64,000 bases of DNA from Thioclava indica (lineage in GTDB: Bacteria > Pseudomonadota > Alphaproteobacteria > Rhodobacterales > Rhodobacteraceae), in NCBI RefSeq assembly GCF_000714545.1, contig NZ_AUNB01000001.1, forward strand, positions 1-64,000, in the 5' to 3' direction. Shown one piece after another: positions 52,913 to 63,992 of the stretch (its first letter is position 1; each line of letters opens with the position of its first letter). The notes under the pieces were generated by a model. The model was not told the DNA's origin. It did no database searches and worked only from the letters and a program-made list of their open reading frames with translations. The translations under genes and the position numbers were made by a program.

Positions 52913-52977
52913 TTGACAGACCGGGGGGGCAGTGACTAACTCCGCCATCGTTAGCACTCGACGTAGAGGAGTGCTAA
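52913..52977 (+). promoter_or_regulatory. groESL promoter and CIRCE operator
   Basis: A TTGACA -35 (52913-52918) and a CTAACT -10 (52936-52941), 17 bp apart, are followed by the inverted repeat TTAGCACTC-N9-GAGTGCTAA (52951-52977). This is a perfect match to the CIRCE element bound by the HrcA repressor. HrcA itself is not encoded in the window. Confidence 0.95.
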
Positions 52978-53012
52978 AATCTTTGAACCTGGAACCTTAG
53001 GGAGTGAGCCAG

Positions 53013-53300
53013 ATGGCATTTAAACCGCTGCATGACCGCGTGCTTGTCAAACGCGTTGAAGGCGAAGAAAAAACCAAAGGTGGTTTGATCATCCCCGATA
53101 GCGCAAAAGAAAAACCGGCTGAAGGCGAAATCGTCTCGGTTGGTGAAGGCGCACGCAAAGATTCGGGCGAGTTGATCGCGCCGAGCGTAAAGGCGGGCGA
53201 CCGCGTCCTGTTCGGCAAATGGTCGGGCACCGAAGTTACGCTGGACGGCGAAGAACTTCTCATCATGAAAGAAAGCGACATCATGGGTATCATCTCGTAA
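53013..53300 (+). CDS. groES: Co-chaperonin GroES
   Basis: A 95-residue lid of the GroEL folding chamber. [18 protein letters not shown], the mobile loop [13 protein letters not shown] and the C-terminal [13 protein letters not shown] match the family. The ATG at 53013 is preferred over a GTG at 53004: GGGAG lies 8 bp upstream. First gene of the CIRCE-controlled operon. Confidence 0.98.
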   Translation: MAFKPLHDRVLVKRVEGEEKTKGGLIIPDSAKEKPAEGEIVSVGEGARKDSGELIAPSVKAGDRVLFGKWSGTEVTLDGEELLIMKESDIMGIIS

Positions 53301-53327
53301 GGCCCGAGCCTTTCGCAGATACCCTGA

Positions 53328-55010
<1,683 letters not shown>

Positions 55011-55037
55011 TCAGCCGTTCCCGCTTGGAACTTCGGG

Positions 55038-55065
55038 AAAGGGCGCCTTGCGGGGCGCCCTTTTT
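55038..55065 (+). terminator. Terminator of groES-groEL
   Basis: AAAGGGCGCC-TTGCGG-GGCGCCCTTT followed by further Ts, 28 bp after the groEL stop. Confidence 0.92.
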
Positions 55066-55144
55066 CATTTGCGCCGGGTGTCCCATTTGATCTGGCGCCC
55101 CTGCCCGCCCCGCGTTAGCGTTCGGCAAAATCAGGGAGGGACAC

Positions 55145-55900
55145 ATGATTGAAGTCGCATTGGTAACGGGCGCGGCGCGGGGCATTGGTCTTGCGACGAC
55201 GAAACTGTTTCTGGAAATGGGCTGGCAGGTCGTGATGCTGGATCGCGACGCGCCTGCTTTGGAAGAGGCAAGCGCGGCACTTAACGGCGTGCATCCGGTC
55301 CTGTGCGATATTTCCTATCCCGAGCAGGTCGCGATGATGGCCGAGGAGGTCACGCGGATCGCGCAATACGGGCTGAAGGCGTTGGTCAACAACGCAGGCG
55401 TGGCCGAGTTCGGCCCGATCCATGAAACTGACTTCGCGATGTGGCGTCGGGTGATGGACAGCAATCTTGACGGCATGTTTCTGGTCAGCCAGGCGCTGAC
55501 GCCGCTGCTGGCCAAAGCCAAGGGCGCGATCGTGAATATCGCCTCGATCTCGGGGCTGCGCGCCTCGACCTTGCGGGTGGCTTATGGCACGTCCAAGGCG
55601 GCGGTGATTGCGCTGAGCGAACAGCAGGCGGTGGAGCTGGGCGAGTTGGGCATTCGCGCCAATACCGTCGCGCCGGGGCCAGTGCGCACCAAGCTTGCGA
55701 TGGCGGTGCATAGCCAAGAGATCATCGACGCCTATCATGATGCGATCCCGCTCAACCGCTACGGGTCGGAACGTGAGATCGCCGAGGCCATCGCCTTCCT
55801 CGCCTCGGATAAGGCCAGCTACATCACCGGCCAGCTTTTGGCGGTCGATGGTGGATTTGGTGCTACTGGCATCGGTCTTCCGGCGCTGCGAAAGAGCTAA
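55145..55900 (+). CDS. Short-chain dehydrogenase/reductase
   Basis: A 251-residue SDR. The cofactor motif TGAARGIG, NNAG and the catalytic Tyr-Lys (YGTSKAA) with the preceding Ser (IASISG) are intact. It heads a run SDR-HAD-SorC regulator immediately upstream of the smo/mtl polyol operon, so a polyol or keto-sugar substrate is likely. A GGGAGG site lies 5-10 bp before the ATG. Confidence 0.9.
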   Translation: MIEVALVTGAARGIGLATTKLFLEMGWQVVMLDRDAPALEEASAALNGVHPVLCDISYPEQVAMMAEEVTRIAQYGLKALVNNAGVAEFGPIHETDFAMWRRVMDSNLDGMFLVSQALTPLLAKAKGAIVNIASISGLRASTLRVAYGTSKAAVIALSEQQAVELGELGIRANTVAPGPVRTKLAMAVHSQEIIDAYHDAIPLNRYGSEREIAEAIAFLASDKASYITGQLLAVDGGFGATGIGLPALRKS

Positions 55901-55901
55901 A

Positions 55902-56570
55902 ATGTTCGATTTGTGCATCTTTGACTGCGACGGCGTGCTCATCGATTCCGAGATTATCTCGGCCAATATGCTGATCGCGGAACTGTCGGCGCTGGGGGTA
56001 GAGATCGATCTCGACTATGTCGCGCGTCACTTTTTAGGCCGCTCCTATCCGACGGTGATGAAACAGATCCGGCTCGAATTCGGCCTCGATCTGCCCGATG
56101 ATTTCGAGGCGCGCTACCGCGCCCGGCTGCTGGCGGCGTTTGAAACCGATCTGCGGGTGATGCCCGGTGTCACCGAGGTGCTCGATCAGATCGCCGTGCC
56201 GTGGTGCGTGGCGACCTCGTCCAGCCCGCCGCGCGCCAATCGCTCGCTGGAAATCGTCGGGCTGGCCGAGCGCGCGCAGGGACGGATTTTCACCGCAAGC
56301 GAGGTGGCGCAGGGCAAACCCGCGCCCGATCTGTTCTTGCACGCCGCACGCCAGATGGGCGTCGATCCCGCGCGCTGTCTGGTGATCGAAGACAGTCTGA
56401 CGGGTATTCGCGCAGGGCTGGCGGCGGGCATGACGGTGTGGCGGTTTACCGGCGCGAGCCATCTGAAAGGACGCCCGCTCGCCCGCCCCGTCGATGCGAT
56501 CCCGGCACTAGAATTTGCCTCTTTCGCAGATTTCTACCATCTTGATCGCGCAATGAGGGCGTCAAAATGA
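55902..56570 (+). CDS. HAD-IA family phosphatase (polyol cluster)
   Basis: A 222-residue HAD hydrolase. The nucleophile motif is FDCDGVLIDSE, motif II is VATSSSPP, the Lys motif is GKPAPDLF and motif III is CLVIEDSLTGIRAG. The subfamily resembles beta-phosphoglucomutase and sugar phosphatases. It is one base after the SDR stop and overlaps the regulator start by ATGA. A role in dephosphorylating a polyol or hexose phosphate is inferred from context. Confidence 0.88.
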   Translation: MFDLCIFDCDGVLIDSEIISANMLIAELSALGVEIDLDYVARHFLGRSYPTVMKQIRLEFGLDLPDDFEARYRARLLAAFETDLRVMPGVTEVLDQIAVPWCVATSSSPPRANRSLEIVGLAERAQGRIFTASEVAQGKPAPDLFLHAARQMGVDPARCLVIEDSLTGIRAGLAAGMTVWRFTGASHLKGRPLARPVDAIPALEFASFADFYHLDRAMRASK

Positions 56571-57526
56571 ACCGGCTGAATGAGATCGAGGCCACCCGCG
56601 AGGATGAGGCCGCACGCGCGGGATGGTTGTATTACGTTGGCGGCATGACCCAAGATCAGATCGCTGCCGAGCTGGGCGTATCGCGCCAGCGCGCGCAGCG
56701 TCTGGTCAGCCGCGCCGTGTCCGAAGGGCTGGTGCGGGTGCGCATCGAGCACAAGATCAGCGCCTGTCTGGAACTCGAGGCCGCGCTGCGCCGCCGCTTT
56801 GATCTGCAAACGGTGCGGGTTGCGCCCTCGCTGGGCGAAGGCGGCGATTCTGCACGCGCGACCGCCCCGCTCGCCGCGACCGTGCTGGAACGCATCCTTG
56901 CGCGCCCCGAGCCGCAGGTGCTGGCCTTTGGCACCGGTCGCTCGCTAAGCGCGATGGTCGAAGAGGTGATGCAGCCCCCCGCCAACGCCCATAAAATCGT
57001 GTCGCTAATTGGCAATATCGCGCCAGATGGCTCGGCCAGCTTCTACGATGTAATCATGCGCATGGCCGACAAGCTGCGCCTGCCCCATTACCCGATGATG
57101 GTGCCGGTGATTTCCGAAACCGCCGAAGAACGCGCGATGTTTGACCGCCTCAAGCCAGTGCAGGCCGTGCAGAAACTGGCGCAATCGGCCGATGTGACCT
57201 TTCTGGGCGTCGGGCAGATGGGCGATGACGCGCCGCTGTATAAGGACGGATTCATCACGCTGGCAGAGCTGCGCGAACTGCAACGGGCCGGAGCCGTGGG
57301 CGAACTGGTCGGCTCGGTTTATGATGCGCAAGGCCAGCTTGTGCATACCCCGGTGATGGCGCGGATCGGCAATTACCGCATGGCCGCGCAACGCACAGAC
57401 CCCGTCATCGGCATCGCCGCTGGTGCCACAAAAGTAGCTGCGATTCGGGGCGCTTTGACCGGAAAACTGCTCAACGGGCTGGTTACGGATGAGGAAACCG
57501 CGCGCAGCCTGACGCAAGAAAGCTAA
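56567..57526 (+). CDS. SorC/DeoR-type sugar-binding transcriptional regulator
   Basis: A 319-residue regulator. The N-terminal helix-turn-helix (27-50, MTQDQIAAELGVSRQRAQRLV) precedes the SorC sugar-binding domain with FLGVGQMGDDAPLY and GIAAGATKVAAIRGALTG. It probably senses a sugar phosphate or polyol and controls the downstream smo operon. A palindrome overlapping the likely smoE -35 is a candidate operator. Confidence 0.92.
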   Translation: MNRLNEIEATREDEAARAGWLYYVGGMTQDQIAAELGVSRQRAQRLVSRAVSEGLVRVRIEHKISACLELEAALRRRFDLQTVRVAPSLGEGGDSARATAPLAATVLERILARPEPQVLAFGTGRSLSAMVEEVMQPPANAHKIVSLIGNIAPDGSASFYDVIMRMADKLRLPHYPMMVPVISETAEERAMFDRLKPVQAVQKLAQSADVTFLGVGQMGDDAPLYKDGFITLAELRELQRAGAVGELVGSVYDAQGQLVHTPVMARIGNYRMAAQRTDPVIGIAAGATKVAAIRGALTGKLLNGLVTDEETARSLTQES

Positions 57527-57534
57527 AACTTTCA

Positions 57535-57617
57535 ACACGCTTAACGTGTAAAGTGACCGCCGCTCCGCGTCGATCAATAATTCATGATTGACAGATTGGA
57601 GCTTCTGGATGAATATT
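57535..57617 (+). promoter_or_regulatory. smo operon promoter with two palindromes
   Basis: ACACG-CTTAA-CGTGT (57535-57549) and TCAAT-N8-ATTGA (57574-57591) are inverted repeats. TTGACA (57588-57593) followed 18 bp later by AATATT (57612-57617) is a plausible promoter, and the second palindrome overlaps its -35. These are candidate sites for the SorC-type regulator encoded just upstream. Confidence 0.6.
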
Positions 57618-57661
57618 TTCTCACTACTTGGGCATATGCTCAGGATATCTGGGAGGATAGC

Positions 57662-58981
57662 ATGACAGTTTCGATCCGGGCGCTTCTTGGCGCCTGCGCT
57701 CTTGGTGCGCTTGCCACGACGGCAGCAGCCGAGACCACCATTACCGTTGCCACTGTGAACAACGGCGACATGGTCCGTATGCAAAGCTACATGGATGATT
57801 TCTACAAAATGCACCCCGACATCAAAGTCGAGTGGGTGACGCTTGAGGAAAACATCCTGCGCCAGAAAGTGACCACCGATATTGCCACCAAGGGCGGTCA
57901 GTTCGACGTGCTTACCATCGGCACCTACGAGGTTCCGATCTGGGGCAAGCAAGGCTGGCTGGTTCCGCTCAACGACATGCCCGCTGACTATGACGTGGAT
58001 GATCTTCTGCCCGCGATCCGTTCGGGTCTGACGGTAGATGGCAATCTCTATGCTGCGCCCTTCTACGGCGAAAGCTCGTTTGTGATGTATCGCAAGGACC
58101 TGATGGAAAAGGCCGGGCTGACAATGCCCGACAAGCCGACCTGGGCCGACATCACCAAAGCCGCCGAGGCCATGACCGACAAGGACAATGGCATCTACGG
58201 CATCTGTCTGCGCGGCAAAGCAGGCTGGGGCGAGAACATGGCGTTCTTGTCAGCGATGGACAACTCGATGGGCGGTTCATGGTTCAACATGGACTGGCAG
58301 CCCCAGTTCGACACCGCACCGTGGAACGAGACGCTCACCACCTATCTTGACCTGATGACCAAATACGGGCCTCCGGGCGCGTCGAGCAACGGGTTCAACG
58401 AGAACCTCGCGCTGTTCCAGCAGGGCAAATGCGGCATGTGGATGGACGCGACCGTTGCGGCCTCTTTCGTGACCAACCCCAAGGACTCGACCGTTGCCGA
58501 TAAAGTCGGGTTTGCGCTGGCCCCCAATAAAGAGGGTATCGACAAGCGCGCGAACTGGCTTTGGGCCTGGACGCTGGGCATTCCGGCCGGCACCAAGAAC
58601 GAGGCGGCTGCCAAGACCTTCGTCGAATGGGCAACCTCCAAGCACTACACCGAACTGGTTGCGGCCAAAGAAGGTTGGGCAAACGTGCCTCCGGGAACGC
58701 GGACCTCGCTATATGAGAACCCCGAGTATCTGAAAGCGGCCCCGTTCGCGCAGATGACGCTCGAGTCGATCAACGCGGCCGATCCGACGCACCCTTCGGT
58801 GATGGATGTGCCTTATACCGGCGTGCAATTTGTCGCGATCCCCGAGTTTCAGGCCATTGCGACAGCCGTGGGCCAGCAGTTCTCAGCCGCTCTTGCGGGT
58901 CAGATGAGTGCGGATCAGGCGCTGCAAAGCGCGCAAAGCCTGACCGAACGTGAGATGAAGAAAGCCGGCTACATCAAGTAA
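57662..58981 (+). CDS. smoE: Sorbitol/mannitol ABC transporter substrate-binding protein
   Basis: A 439-residue periplasmic binding protein (family 1). The signal peptide ends at TTAAAE. ITVATVNNGDMVRMQSYMDDF, the FYGESSFVMYRKDLM segment and QGKCGMWMDATVAA are typical of polyol-binding members. The start is fixed by a GGGAGGA site 7-13 bp upstream; an upstream in-frame ATG would give a non-signal N-terminus. First gene of smoE-F-G-K-S-mtlK. A hairpin follows it. Confidence 0.92.
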   Translation: MTVSIRALLGACALGALATTAAAETTITVATVNNGDMVRMQSYMDDFYKMHPDIKVEWVTLEENILRQKVTTDIATKGGQFDVLTIGTYEVPIWGKQGWLVPLNDMPADYDVDDLLPAIRSGLTVDGNLYAAPFYGESSFVMYRKDLMEKAGLTMPDKPTWADITKAAEAMTDKDNGIYGICLRGKAGWGENMAFLSAMDNSMGGSWFNMDWQPQFDTAPWNETLTTYLDLMTKYGPPGASSNGFNENLALFQQGKCGMWMDATVAASFVTNPKDSTVADKVGFALAPNKEGIDKRANWLWAWTLGIPAGTKNEAAAKTFVEWATSKHYTELVAAKEGWANVPPGTRTSLYENPEYLKAAPFAQMTLESINAADPTHPSVMDVPYTGVQFVAIPEFQAIATAVGQQFSAALAGQMSADQALQSAQSLTEREMKKAGYIK

Positions 58982-58995
58982 CGGTTTGCTCTTTC

Positions 58996-59022
58996 GGGGC
59001 GGCCTATTTGTCGGGCCGCCCC
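58996..59022 (+). other. Intra-operon hairpin between smoE and smoF
   Basis: GGGGCGGCC and GGCCGCCCC form a 9-bp stem just after smoE, followed by a C/T-rich stretch. Such hairpins stabilise the binding-protein mRNA and reduce read-through into the permease genes. Confidence 0.65.
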
Positions 59023-59053
59023 TTCCCCTTCTTTCATTGCCGGAGCCGGACCC

Positions 59054-59926
59054 ATGTCCACGCACGCCTCACGCGCCGCCGCGCGTCTGATGATTTCGCC
59101 CTCGGTCATCCTGTTGTTTTTGTGGATGGCTGTGCCGCTGGGCATGACGCTATGGTTCTCGTTCCAGCGCTATAATCTGCTGATGCCCGGCCAAACCGGT
59201 TTTGTCGGCTTTCAGAATTACGAATATTTCCTTACCGATCCCGCGTTCTTCACCGCGCTCTGGAACACCCTGTTTCTGGTCGGAGGCGTGTTGCTGATCA
59301 CCATTATCGGCGGGATGCTTCTGGCGCTGCTGCTCGATCAAGCGATCTTCGGGCAAGGCATTGTTCGGGTACTGGTGATTGCGCCCTTCTTCGTGATGCC
59401 CACCGTGTCCGCGCTGGTGTGGAAGAACTTCTTCTTTAATCCGGTGAGCGGAATTTTCGCCTATATCGCGAATTTCTTCGGCTTTCCGGCCTATGATTTC
59501 CTTGCCCAAGCGCCGCTACTCTCGATCACGCTGATCGTGGCGTGGCAATGGCTGCCCTTCGCGACGCTGATCTTGCTGACCGCATTGCAATCGCTGGATA
59601 GCGAGCAGCTTGAGGCGGCTGAAATGGACGGTGCCAGTATCTTCTCGCGCTTCATCTATATCATGGTGCCCCACCTGTCGCGCGCGGCAACCGTTGTGAT
59701 CCTGATCCAGACGATCTTTCTGCTCTCGACCTTTGCCGAGATCCTCGTGACCACGAATGGTGGACCGGGCAATGCCTCGACCACGCTGACCTATCTCGTT
59801 TACGTCCAGTCGCTGCTGCAATTTGACGTGGGCGGTGGGGCAGCAGGCGGCATCGTTGCTGTAATCCTGGCCAATATCGTTGCGATCTTCCTGATGCGGA
59901 TGATCGGCAAGAACCTGGAGACCTGA
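59054..59926 (+). CDS. smoF: Sorbitol/mannitol ABC transporter permease
   Basis: A 290-residue inner-membrane permease with six hydrophobic segments. The EAA motif region EQLEAAEMDGASIFSRFIYIMVPHLSR contacts the ATPase. It pairs with SmoG. Its gene is 3 bp before smoG. Confidence 0.93.
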   Translation: MSTHASRAAARLMISPSVILLFLWMAVPLGMTLWFSFQRYNLLMPGQTGFVGFQNYEYFLTDPAFFTALWNTLFLVGGVLLITIIGGMLLALLLDQAIFGQGIVRVLVIAPFFVMPTVSALVWKNFFFNPVSGIFAYIANFFGFPAYDFLAQAPLLSITLIVAWQWLPFATLILLTALQSLDSEQLEAAEMDGASIFSRFIYIMVPHLSRAATVVILIQTIFLLSTFAEILVTTNGGPGNASTTLTYLVYVQSLLQFDVGGGAAGGIVAVILANIVAIFLMRMIGKNLET

Positions 59927-59929
59927 GAC

Positions 59930-60760
59930 ATGGCCCGCAAAATCTCAAACCGCCGCAAGATCATAATGACCGTCCTGGCATGGAGCATCGGTTTCCTGAT
60001 CTTCTTCCCGATCCTGTGGACGATCATCCTGTCCTTCAAGACCGAGGGCGACGCGATCAAAACGCCGCTGCAAGTGCTTAGCTCGCATTGGACGTTCGAA
60101 AGCTACGCCCTCGTGCAGGAACGCTCGAACTACTTCCGCCACTTTATGAACTCGGTGATCATTTCGTTTGGCTCGGTGATCCTGGCGCTGGTCATTGGTA
60201 TTCCCTCGGCTTGGGCGATGGCCTTTGTGCCGGGCAAGGGCACCAAGAACGTGCTGATGTGGATGCTCTCGACCAAGATGATGCCCGCCGTGGGCGTCTT
60301 GATCCCGATCTATCTGATGTTTCGCGACTGGGGGCTTCTGGACACGCGCACGGGCCTGATCATCGTGCTGTGCCTGATGAACCTGCCGATCGTGATCTGG
60401 ATGCTTTACACCTATTTCAAGGAAATCCCCTCGGAAATCCTTGAAGCCGCCCGCATGGACGGCGCAGGTTTGCGCAGCGAGATCTTGTATGTGCTGACGC
60501 CCATGGCGGTGCCCGGCATTGCCTCGACGCTGCTGTTGAACGTGATCCTGTCATGGAACGAAGCGTTCTGGACCCTCAACCTGACAGCGGCCAAGGCTGC
60601 GCCGCTGACGGCCTTCATCGCCGCTTATTCCAGTCCCGAAGGGCTGTTTTACGCCAAACTCTCTGCTGCCTCGACGCTGGCAATCGCACCAATCCTGATC
60701 CTTGGCTGGTTTAGCCAGAAACAGCTTGTGCGTGGCCTGACCTTTGGCGCTGTGAAATAA
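59930..60760 (+). CDS. smoG: Sorbitol/mannitol ABC transporter permease
   Basis: A 276-residue second permease. The EAA region reads [29 protein letters not shown]. Six membrane segments are visible. It follows smoF closely and precedes the ATPase gene by 10 bp. Confidence 0.93.
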   Translation: MARKISNRRKIIMTVLAWSIGFLIFFPILWTIILSFKTEGDAIKTPLQVLSSHWTFESYALVQERSNYFRHFMNSVIISFGSVILALVIGIPSAWAMAFVPGKGTKNVLMWMLSTKMMPAVGVLIPIYLMFRDWGLLDTRTGLIIVLCLMNLPIVIWMLYTYFKEIPSEILEAARMDGAGLRSEILYVLTPMAVPGIASTLLLNVILSWNEAFWTLNLTAAKAAPLTAFIAAYSSPEGLFYAKLSAASTLAIAPILILGWFSQKQLVRGLTFGAVK

Positions 60761-60770
60761 GGAGATCCCC

Positions 60771-61766
60771 ATGGGACAGATTGAACTCAAAGGCGTCACC
60801 AAGAGCTTTGGCGATGTGCAAGTGATCCCGCCGCTCGATCTGCATATCGGCGAGGGCGAGTTTGTTGTCTTCGTCGGCCCCTCGGGCTGCGGTAAATCCA
60901 CGCTGCTGCGCCTGATTGCAGGGCTGGAGGACGTGTCGGGCGGGCATATCGAGATCGACGGCAAAGACGCCACCGACCTGCCCCCCGCCAAGCGCAGCCT
61001 TGCGATGGTGTTTCAGTCCTACGCGCTTTATCCGCATATGTCGGTGCGCAAGAACATCGCGTTTCCGCTGAAAATGGCCAAGGCAGATCAGGCAACGATT
61101 GATGCCAAGATCGAGAACGCCGCGCGCATCCTCAACCTCAGCGACTATCTGCACCGCCGCCCCGGCCAGCTTTCGGGCGGGCAGCGTCAGCGGGTCGCGA
61201 TTGGCCGTGCCATCGTGCGCGAACCGGCTGCGTTCCTGTTTGACGAGCCGCTCTCGAACCTTGATGCGGCCTTGCGCGTGAACATGCGTCTCGAAATCTC
61301 CGAGCTGCACCAAAAGCTGAAAACCACGATGGTTTACGTCACCCACGACCAGGTCGAGGCAATGACGATGGCCGACAAGATCGTCGTGCTGCATGCCGGC
61401 GTGATCGAGCAGGTCGGCAGCCCGCTGGAACTTTATCGCAGCCCGCGCAACAAGTTCGTGGCTGGCTTTATCGGCTCGCCCAAGATGAACTTCGTCGAGG
61501 GTGCCGAGGCGGCAAAACACAACGCTCACACCATCGGCATCCGCCCTGAACATATCAATGTTTCGGCAACCGAAGGCGCGTGGAAAGGCACCGTGGGTGT
61601 GTCTGAACACCTTGGCTCGGACACGTTCCTGCATGTCGATACCGAGTTCGGCCTGATCAACGTGCGCGGCGGTGGCGAGATCGACCTGCATGCGGGCGAT
61701 GATGTCTGGCTCAGCCCCGACCTGTCGCAACTGCACAAGTTCGACGCGGCAGGGCTGGCCATCTGA
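60771..61766 (+). CDS. smoK: Sorbitol/mannitol ABC transporter ATP-binding protein
   Basis: A 331-residue MalK/UgpC-type ATPase. Walker A is at 36-44 (GPSGCGKST), LSGGQ at 134-138, and Walker B at FLFDEP (155-160). A C-terminal TOBE/OB domain (about 240-331) follows. The AAGGAGA site lies 5-11 bp upstream. It overlaps the smoS ATG by one base. Confidence 0.95.
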   Translation: MGQIELKGVTKSFGDVQVIPPLDLHIGEGEFVVFVGPSGCGKSTLLRLIAGLEDVSGGHIEIDGKDATDLPPAKRSLAMVFQSYALYPHMSVRKNIAFPLKMAKADQATIDAKIENAARILNLSDYLHRRPGQLSGGQRQRVAIGRAIVREPAAFLFDEPLSNLDAALRVNMRLEISELHQKLKTTMVYVTHDQVEAMTMADKIVVLHAGVIEQVGSPLELYRSPRNKFVAGFIGSPKMNFVEGAEAAKHNAHTIGIRPEHINVSATEGAWKGTVGVSEHLGSDTFLHVDTEFGLINVRGGGEIDLHAGDDVWLSPDLSQLHKFDAAGLAI

Positions 61767-62527
61767 TGCGCCTGTCGGGAAAACGCGCCCTGATCACCGG
61801 GGCTGCGCGCGGCATCGGGCGCGCTTTCGCGGAGAAATACATCTCCGAGGGCGCGCAGGTTGTGATCGGGGATATCGACCTTGCGCGCGCCGAAGATACC
61901 GCCGCTGAAATCGGCGCGACCGCCCTGCCCCTTGATGTGACCGACCCGGCCAGCATCGAGGACGCATTGGCGGCGCTGCGCGCCAGTGGCGGGATCGACA
62001 TCCTGATCAACAACGCCGCGATCTTTACCGCCGCCCCCTTGATCGAGATCACCCGGCAAGATTACGAGCGCGCCTTCAAGATCAATGTCGAAGGCACGCT
62101 GTTCATGATGCAGGCCGCCGCGCGCGAGATGATCGCGCAAGGGCGTGGTGGCAAGATCATCAACATGGCAAGCCAAGCCGGACGGCGCGGCGAGGCACTG
62201 GTGGCGGTCTATTGCGCCTCTAAGGCGGCGGTCATCAGCCTTACGCAATCTGCCGGGCTGAACCTGATCGAACATGGCATCAACGTGAATGCCATCGCCC
62301 CCGGTGTCGTGGATGGCGAGCATTGGGATGGCGTCGATGCCTTCTTTGCCAAATACGAGGGCAAAGCACCGGGCCAGAAAAAGCGCGAAGTCGGCGCGGC
62401 CGTGCCGTTCGGACGGATGGGCACCCCACAAGATCTCACCGGGATGGCGGTGTTTCTGGCCTCGGACGAGGCAGAGTACATCGTCGCCCAGACCTATAAT
62501 GTCGATGGCGGAAATTGGATGAGCTGA
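61766..62527 (+). CDS. smoS: Sorbitol dehydrogenase (SDR family)
   Basis: A 253-residue SDR close to the Rhodobacter SmoS type, oxidising sorbitol to fructose (and galactitol to tagatose) with NAD. TGAARGIG, NNAA, the active-site Tyr-Lys (YCASKAA) and the C-terminal VDGGNWMS are present. Its gene immediately follows smoK and precedes mtlK by one base. Confidence 0.92.
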   Translation: MRLSGKRALITGAARGIGRAFAEKYISEGAQVVIGDIDLARAEDTAAEIGATALPLDVTDPASIEDALAALRASGGIDILINNAAIFTAAPLIEITRQDYERAFKINVEGTLFMMQAAAREMIAQGRGGKIINMASQAGRRGEALVAVYCASKAAVISLTQSAGLNLIEHGINVNAIAPGVVDGEHWDGVDAFFAKYEGKAPGQKKREVGAAVPFGRMGTPQDLTGMAVFLASDEAEYIVAQTYNVDGGNWMS

Positions 62528-62528
62528 C

Positions 62529-63992
62529 ATGAAACTCTCAAACGCAACGCTTGATCTTCTGCCCGATGATGTCGCCCGCCCCACCTATGATCGCAGCGCC
62601 TTGAGCGCGGGCATCGTCCATATCGGATGTGGCAATTTCCACCGTGCGCATCAGGCGGTTTACCTTGATGACCTGTTCAACCTTGGGATCGGCCATGACT
62701 GGGCGCTGCTGGGGGCTGGCGTGCGCGCAGGCGATGCCAAGATGGGCGAGGTATTGATGGCGCAGGACGGCATGTCGAGCGTGATCGAACTGGACCCCGG
62801 CGCGAAATCGGCGCGCGTGATCGGCGCGATGACGGGCTTTGTGCCGGTGGCCTCGGGCAATGCGCCCCTGATCGCGGCGATGTCAGACCCGGCAATCCGC
62901 ATTGTCTCGTTGACGGTGACCGAGGGCGGCTATTTCATCGACCCCGAGACCGGCACTTTCAGCCCCACCCATCCCGATATTGCCGCCGATGCGGCCAACC
63001 CGGACGCCCCCGACACCGCATTTGGCGCGATCATCGCGGCGCTCAAGGCACGCCGCGCCGCCGGTATTGCGCCCTTCACCGTGATGTGCTGCGACAACGT
63101 CCCCCATAACGGCCATGTCACGCGCGATGCTGTGGTCGGGCTGGCGCAACTGTCCGATCCGGAACTCGCGGGCTGGATCAAATCCAATGTCGCTTTCCCC
63201 AATTCGATGGTGGATCGTATCACCCCCGCCACCGGCCCGCGTGAGCGCGCTTTGGCGGAAAGCTTCGGTCTGGAAGATGCCGCCCCCGTCACCTGCGAAC
63301 CGTTCCGCCAATGGGTGATGGAGGACAATTTCCCCGCAGGCCGCCCGCCGCTGGAAAAGGTCGGCGTGACCTTCACCGATGCGGTGGACCGGTTCGAGAC
63401 GATGAAAATCCGCATCCTGAATGGCGGGCATGCGATTATCGCCTATGCTGCGGGCCTGCGCGATATCGACTTCGCCCATGAGGCATTGGCCGATCCCCAG
63501 ATCCGCGCCTATCTCGACAAGATCGAAACCACCGAGATCCTGCCGATCATCCCCCCCGTCCCCGACACCGATTTGCAAGACTACAAGCAACTGATCCTCA
63601 ATCGGTTTTCCAACCCGGAAATCGCCGATCAGATCCGCCGCCTGTGCTTTGACGGGTTCAACCGGCAACCCAAATTCATCATCACGTCGATCCGGGACCG
63701 GCTGGCGAAGGAGCTGGGTTGTGACGGGCTAGTGCTGGCAAGCGCGCTGTGGTGTCGTTATTGCGCTGGCACGACTGAGACCGGGGCCGAGATCGCGCCG
63801 AACGACCCGAATTGGGATCGTCTGGTGGCGACGTCTAATGAGGCCAAGACCCGCCCCGCCGCTTGGCTGGAAATGTCGGAAATCTATGGCGATCTTTCGA
63901 AAAACGCCGACCTTGTGGCGCAGTTCACCAAGACGCTGAATGACGTCTGGGCGCGCGGATCGCAGGCGGTGATCGCGGATTATCTCAAGTAA
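62529..63992 (+). CDS. mtlK: Mannitol 2-dehydrogenase
   Basis: A 487-residue long-chain mannitol dehydrogenase, converting D-mannitol to fructose with NAD. IVHIGCGNFHRAHQA (nucleotide-binding), FPNSMVDRITPAT and KIRILNGGHAIIAYAAGL, with the catalytic Lys and Asn-Gly-Gly-His, are all present. The last gene in the window. The fructose made by SmoS and MtlK would need a fructokinase, not encoded here. Confidence 0.95.
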   Translation: MKLSNATLDLLPDDVARPTYDRSALSAGIVHIGCGNFHRAHQAVYLDDLFNLGIGHDWALLGAGVRAGDAKMGEVLMAQDGMSSVIELDPGAKSARVIGAMTGFVPVASGNAPLIAAMSDPAIRIVSLTVTEGGYFIDPETGTFSPTHPDIAADAANPDAPDTAFGAIIAALKARRAAGIAPFTVMCCDNVPHNGHVTRDAVVGLAQLSDPELAGWIKSNVAFPNSMVDRITPATGPRERALAESFGLEDAAPVTCEPFRQWVMEDNFPAGRPPLEKVGVTFTDAVDRFETMKIRILNGGHAIIAYAAGLRDIDFAHEALADPQIRAYLDKIETTEILPIIPPVPDTDLQDYKQLILNRFSNPEIADQIRRLCFDGFNRQPKFIITSIRDRLAKELGCDGLVLASALWCRYCAGTTETGAEIAPNDPNWDRLVATSNEAKTRPAAWLEMSEIYGDLSKNADLVAQFTKTLNDVWARGSQAVIADYLK

